In this document: piece after piece, positions 60,992-64,000 of the stretch
Layout of the letters: each line of letters starts with the position of its first letter
How positions within the stretch are numbered: the first letter of the stretch is position 1
NCBI GenBank assembly: GCA_012516075.1
Contig: JAAYXE010000031.1
Location: 62,001-126,000, forward strand
DNA: 64,000 bases
DNA from: Chloroflexota bacterium
GTDB taxonomy: Bacteria; Chloroflexota; Anaerolineae; Anaerolineales; UBA4823
Reading direction: 5' to 3'
Position numbers and translations under genes: made by a program
Notes under the pieces: generated by a model
Database searches by the model: none
What the model was told of the DNA's origin: nothing
What the model saw: the letters and a program-made list of their open reading frames with translations, nothing else

Positions 60992-63829
60992 CTAAGGGGC
61001 TTCGATGGCCGCGACCAGGTTCTGAATGTAAAACAGGTCGCCCACTGCCACCCCCGGGACGTCGACGTACTTCACCAGCTCGCGCTGTGGTTCTTTCAAA
61101 ATCCAGGCTTTAGCCTGGAAAATGGCCTGGTAATCGTACAGCGGGTTGATCACACCTTCTGCAAAAGCGGCCTCGAACTGGGAGACAAACCAGTAAGGCG
61201 CCACGAAGGTGTACTCGTCCACTGCCTCTTTCACCTTCCCTAACGCGTTCTGGTTCAGATAGTTCGCCAGCTCGGGGGTCAGGTAGATAAAGTTTCTGGA
61301 GATGCTCATCGAGCGGCAGTAGACCTGGTCCTTTTCTTCCAGATAGTGAGCGGGAACGTCTTTGGAGAACCTCTCGGCCCGCAGCCGCAGCAAACGGTTG
61401 TATTCGCTTTGAACGGTGGCTGAAGGAGTCCCTTTTGCTAATTTGGCCAGTTCCAGGTAGCCCTGGTACCCGGCGATGTAGGCATTGAGCACATTGGGCA
61501 TCTCCAGCAGGACTGCATCGGGGGGAGGGGTTTCCAGCTTACTCTCTTTTAGTTTGCTATCGCCAACGCTGAACAGATCGGCTACGTTAACCGTGAAATC
61601 CGTGTCTGGGCGCTCAGCTGCTTCTGCGTACTTCCACACGGCGTAAAAATTGTAGGGGTTGAAATTCCAGCCGCTGAAATTATGCACGCTTTCTTGCTTT
61701 GGGAAGTTTGCGCGGTCGGCTTCTACCTCCGGGGGCAGGTCAAAGGCCTCGCGCGGCGCGCCATCAGCCCAGCCGATGTGATTGAATTCGTAGGGTGGAT
61801 ACTGGTTGAATTCGTTCTTGATGTACGTATCGACCCTGGCGCGCAGCTCTGTGGAGAGATGCGGCCGGGCAGCCAGCAGGGTGACGATCGTCTCGCCGGG
61901 CGTGTGCCAGTAATCGACCGGGGCGTCGCCGCAGCGGCGGTCGACACGCGCATCCGTGATCCCGGAGCTGACGTAGCCCGGGCGCAAGTGCTTGGCATCA
62001 AGCATTTTTTTTACTTCCTGGGCCAGCAGCGACTTCAACTGCGCCTCAGTAAGTGATATATCTGCAGGCCGGCGTGCATCGCGAATCTGCGCAGTGGGCA
62101 GCTTTGTCGGCGGGGGAGCCTGCCTGGGCTGGGGCGCAAAGGCGAGGATCGCGTTGCTGCCGTGCATGTAAATTCTTCCCTTGTAGGGTACGGGAGGATT
62201 GACGTCGCCGTGCCAGCCGTACGTCCCGTTCGGTCCCCCGTAAACACCCCCATAAGGCTTGGAATACTGCGGGGGCCAGACGTAAGTCATCTCGTTGTAA
62301 CCGGGGAAGAGCTCGGGTAAGTTGTAGCTGTAGTAATTCCACTCCCGGTTGCGTTCGTCCGCTGAAACAGGCTGTTTGATGTCAAATGCTGCCGCAGTGC
62401 GGTCACAGCAGCGGTTCCAGTAGATCAGGTCCCCGCTGGCCAGGTAGGCAATGGGTTCGTCGACCGCATTCAGGCCCGTGACGATGCTGATATAAGGGGT
62501 GCCGATTTTCCATCCTGTGATGTGCCCGTCGGCAATAGCAACGTCGGACATGTAGTTGTTGGTCATGTAAATCACGCCGTCGCTGCCAACCACCGGCGGA
62601 TAGCGGTTGCCGGCGCCCTGGGTGCCAAACCACAGGAAGGGGGCGTATTCCGGCTTGCCATCCTGGTCAAAATCGGTCGTGTATTCCTTCCCCGTTGCCC
62701 GGTTGAGCACAAAATAGGTCCGGCGCCAGGGCTTTTGTTCCAGATACTCGGTGATCGCCACCGTGCCGTTGTTGGACCGGCTGGTGTCCAGCGTCATTGT
62801 CCCTGGGACCCAGTCGCCCGGTTCATTTCCGGTAGGCCCGATAAAGGTCCCCTTGCGAGACGGATCCTGGTAAAACGGATAGACCTCACGCATCTCCATA
62901 ACGGAGTACTGCAGACCGGGGCCCGGACGGATGGTGCTGCGGTAATTCTTGCTGCCGGCGAAGATCACCCAATCCCGGTAGATCACCGGCCACCAGGAGT
63001 GAAAGCCGGCGCCGGGCAGTTTATCCGATTTCCAGACCAGCTTGCCATCTGCAGCGTTCAGCGCATAAGCGTGGCTGTCGTCCGAGGCGAAATAAACCAC
63101 CCCATCTTTATATGCGGCAGAAAAATGAATGGGGCCCTGGGTCTTGAACTTCCAGGCCAGGGTGCCTGCCTGGCTTCCGGTGGCATGGACGGCGTAAAAA
63201 TAACCGTCCCGGTTTCCGGCGAAGACCTTTCCCTCAGCTACCAGCGGGTTGGTGTCAAATCCGGCGCCTGCCTTGAATGTCCACAGCGGCTGGCCGGTGA
63301 AAGCGTTCACGGCGTGAAGCCGGTGATCAAAACCGCCCACATAGGCCACCCCATCGGCAACGGTGGGGGAGTGCCCCAGAGGCATTTCAGTTGCATATAC
63401 CCACTTTTCGGCCCCTGTCGCAGCGTCCAGGGCATACAAACCTGCAGATGTGGAGATGTACAGGGTGTCGTAAGCGGTGATGATCTGCACGCGCTGCGGG
63501 ATGTAGGGTTCGAAGGGTTTGTACCAGAGAGGCTTTACGTTACCGCGGATCTCCTGCTCGATGTGCGAGGTGCGTTCCGCATTTCCGCCTGGCATCACCC
63601 AGGCTTCACCTGTACCGGTACCTGTCCCTGGAAAGGCCCCCGATTGAGTCAGGGGTAGATATAAATTGGATGCGGGAGTTTGTTGAGCGAAGAGAGCGGA
63701 GTTAGGCTGTTCCCGGCTGCTGCCCGGGCTGCTGGACATCGCCGTCAGCGCCGTTGCGCTTCCCAGTGAAACCAGTAATCCAGTGAGCACAACTACCAGT
63801 AATAAACGGTATTTTATGGAATTGTTCAC
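60992..63829 (-). CDS. Large secreted PQQ-like beta-propeller protein
   Basis: A 945-residue exported protein. It starts with GTG at 63829 after GGGAG; the signal peptide is a Lys/Arg start with a hydrophobic core (about 5-30). A low-complexity Ser/Gly stretch with YLPLTQSG (about 55-65) follows, a style common in Chloroflexota secreted proteins. Residues about 75-590 carry repeats such as LYALDAATGAEKWVY, LHAVNAFTGQPLWTF and AYALNAADGKLVWKS, the blades of a PQQ-type propeller. Residues 600-945 are mostly helical with no recognised motif. It may bind sugars or proteins outside the cell; enzymatic PQQ use is not shown. It heads the run of glycosyltransferases. Confidence 0.85.
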   Translation of the reverse strand: MNNSIKYRLLLVVVLTGLLVSLGSATALTAMSSSPGSSREQPNSALFAQQTPASNLYLPLTQSGAFPGTGTGTGEAWVMPGGNAERTSHIEQEIRGNVKPLWYKPFEPYIPQRVQIITAYDTLYISTSAGLYALDAATGAEKWVYATEMPLGHSPTVADGVAYVGGFDHRLHAVNAFTGQPLWTFKAGAGFDTNPLVAEGKVFAGNRDGYFYAVHATGSQAGTLAWKFKTQGPIHFSAAYKDGVVYFASDDSHAYALNAADGKLVWKSDKLPGAGFHSWWPVIYRDWVIFAGSKNYRSTIRPGPGLQYSVMEMREVYPFYQDPSRKGTFIGPTGNEPGDWVPGTMTLDTSRSNNGTVAITEYLEQKPWRRTYFVLNRATGKEYTTDFDQDGKPEYAPFLWFGTQGAGNRYPPVVGSDGVIYMTNNYMSDVAIADGHITGWKIGTPYISIVTGLNAVDEPIAYLASGDLIYWNRCCDRTAAAFDIKQPVSADERNREWNYYSYNLPELFPGYNEMTYVWPPQYSKPYGGVYGGPNGTYGWHGDVNPPVPYKGRIYMHGSNAILAFAPQPRQAPPPTKLPTAQIRDARRPADISLTEAQLKSLLAQEVKKMLDAKHLRPGYVSSGITDARVDRRCGDAPVDYWHTPGETIVTLLAARPHLSTELRARVDTYIKNEFNQYPPYEFNHIGWADGAPREAFDLPPEVEADRANFPKQESVHNFSGWNFNPYNFYAVWKYAEAAERPDTDFTVNVADLFSVGDSKLKESKLETPPPDAVLLEMPNVLNAYIAGYQGYLELAKLAKGTPSATVQSEYNRLLRLRAERFSKDVPAHYLEEKDQVYCRSMSISRNFIYLTPELANYLNQNALGKVKEAVDEYTFVAPYWFVSQFEAAFAEGVINPLYDYQAIFQAKAWILKEPQRELVKYVDVPGVAVGDLFYIQNLVAAIEAP

Positions 63830-63934
63830 GGCTCTCCCTACCTGCTTTCTTCCACCTACCTTCCCATATACCTGACTGCCGCGGCATCCTTACCGCTGGT
63901 GCCGCCAGGTAGAAACATACCCTATCCTACCTTG

Positions 63935-63959
63935 AAAAAACGATGGGGTCAACCACCCA
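63935..63959 (-). terminator. Possible weak intrinsic terminator after the sulfatase-like gene
   Basis: A TGGG...CCCA stem with an 8-base loop that includes the stop codon is followed three bases later by six T on the minus strand (63940-63935). The stem is only four pairs, so this is a weak candidate. The 119-base gap that follows, up to 63830, also has to hold any promoter for the beta-propeller gene; I see no clear one. Confidence 0.3.
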
Positions 63960-64000
63960 GGTAGCCCAGTGCTTTGAGGCGCTCACGAATAGCGCGGTCC
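63949..64000 (-). CDS. Sulfatase-fold protein, C-terminal end only
   Basis: The last 16 codons before TGA (63951-63949) read RAIRERLKALGYLGG after an Asp. The same ending (RLRALGYL, RLRGLGYVE) closes the two sulfatase-like proteins in this locus, so a third family member lies just to the right. The gene is cut by the window edge and nothing can be said of its active site. Confidence 0.7.
   Translation of the reverse strand, partial: DRAIRERLKALGYLGG

Noticed and set aside
1..64000. Insertion sequences, CRISPR arrays, tRNA or rRNA genes
   Set aside because: No transposase frame, regular short repeats, or RNA gene signature was seen; repeated DNA is explained by the PKS modules.

Overview
The window looks like part of a bacterial chromosome of moderately high GC. 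Every gene I can support is on the minus strand, so the region reads from position 64000 down to 1. Secreted-protein features (a short YLPL-type motif just after the signal region of the 60992-63829 protein and a Thr/Pro/Ser-rich lipoprotein linker) suggest a Chloroflexota (Anaerolineae-like) organism. That is an inference from style, not a proven assignment.

From 64000 to about 35800 lies a surface-polysaccharide locus. In transcription order it holds: the tail of a sulfatase-like protein, a large secreted beta-propeller protein, two family-2 glycosyltransferases (GT2), a sugar nucleotidyltransferase, two sulfatase-like enzymes whose usual catalytic Cys is replaced by Thr, two more GT2s, an O-antigen polymerase/ligase-like membrane protein, a PAPS-dependent sulfotransferase, a rhamnosyltransferase-like GT2, a GT4, a membrane GT39, a sugar-nucleotide epimerase with a Zn-ribbon insert, another GT4, the initiating polyprenyl-phosphate sugar transferase, a Gfo/Idh dehydrogenase plus LbH acetyltransferase pair, a fused Wzz/tyrosine autokinase, an asparagine-synthetase-type amidotransferase, a DUF5060 lipoprotein and a second GT39.

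From 35757 to the left edge the strand continues into a type I polyketide synthase (PKS) cluster: a DegT-type aminotransferase, a type II thioesterase that overlaps it by one base, and six PKS proteins with one module each (named here PKS1 to PKS6 in transcription order; PKS6 runs off the edge). Domain orders are PKS1 KS-AT-(half DH)-KR-ACP, PKS2 KS-AT-DH-cMT-ER-KR-ACP, PKS3 KS-AT-cMT-ACP, PKS4 KS-AT-DH-cMT-ER-KR-ACP, PKS5 KS-AT-DH-cMT-KR-ACP and PKS6 KS-AT-(cut). Four of five complete modules carry a C-methyltransferase, so the predicted product is a short, heavily methyl-branched and mostly reduced chain.

The most interesting possibility is that the two halves work together: a methyl-branched polyketide acyl chain attached to, or exported with, a sulfated and amino-sugar-containing glycan. 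This is inference from co-direction and adjacency; no acyl-AMP ligase, polyketide acyltransferase, flippase, outer-membrane exporter or phosphopantetheinyl transferase is visible in the window. No tRNA, rRNA, CRISPR array or insertion sequence was recognised, and no gap between genes exceeds 300 bases (the largest are about 115-125 bases).
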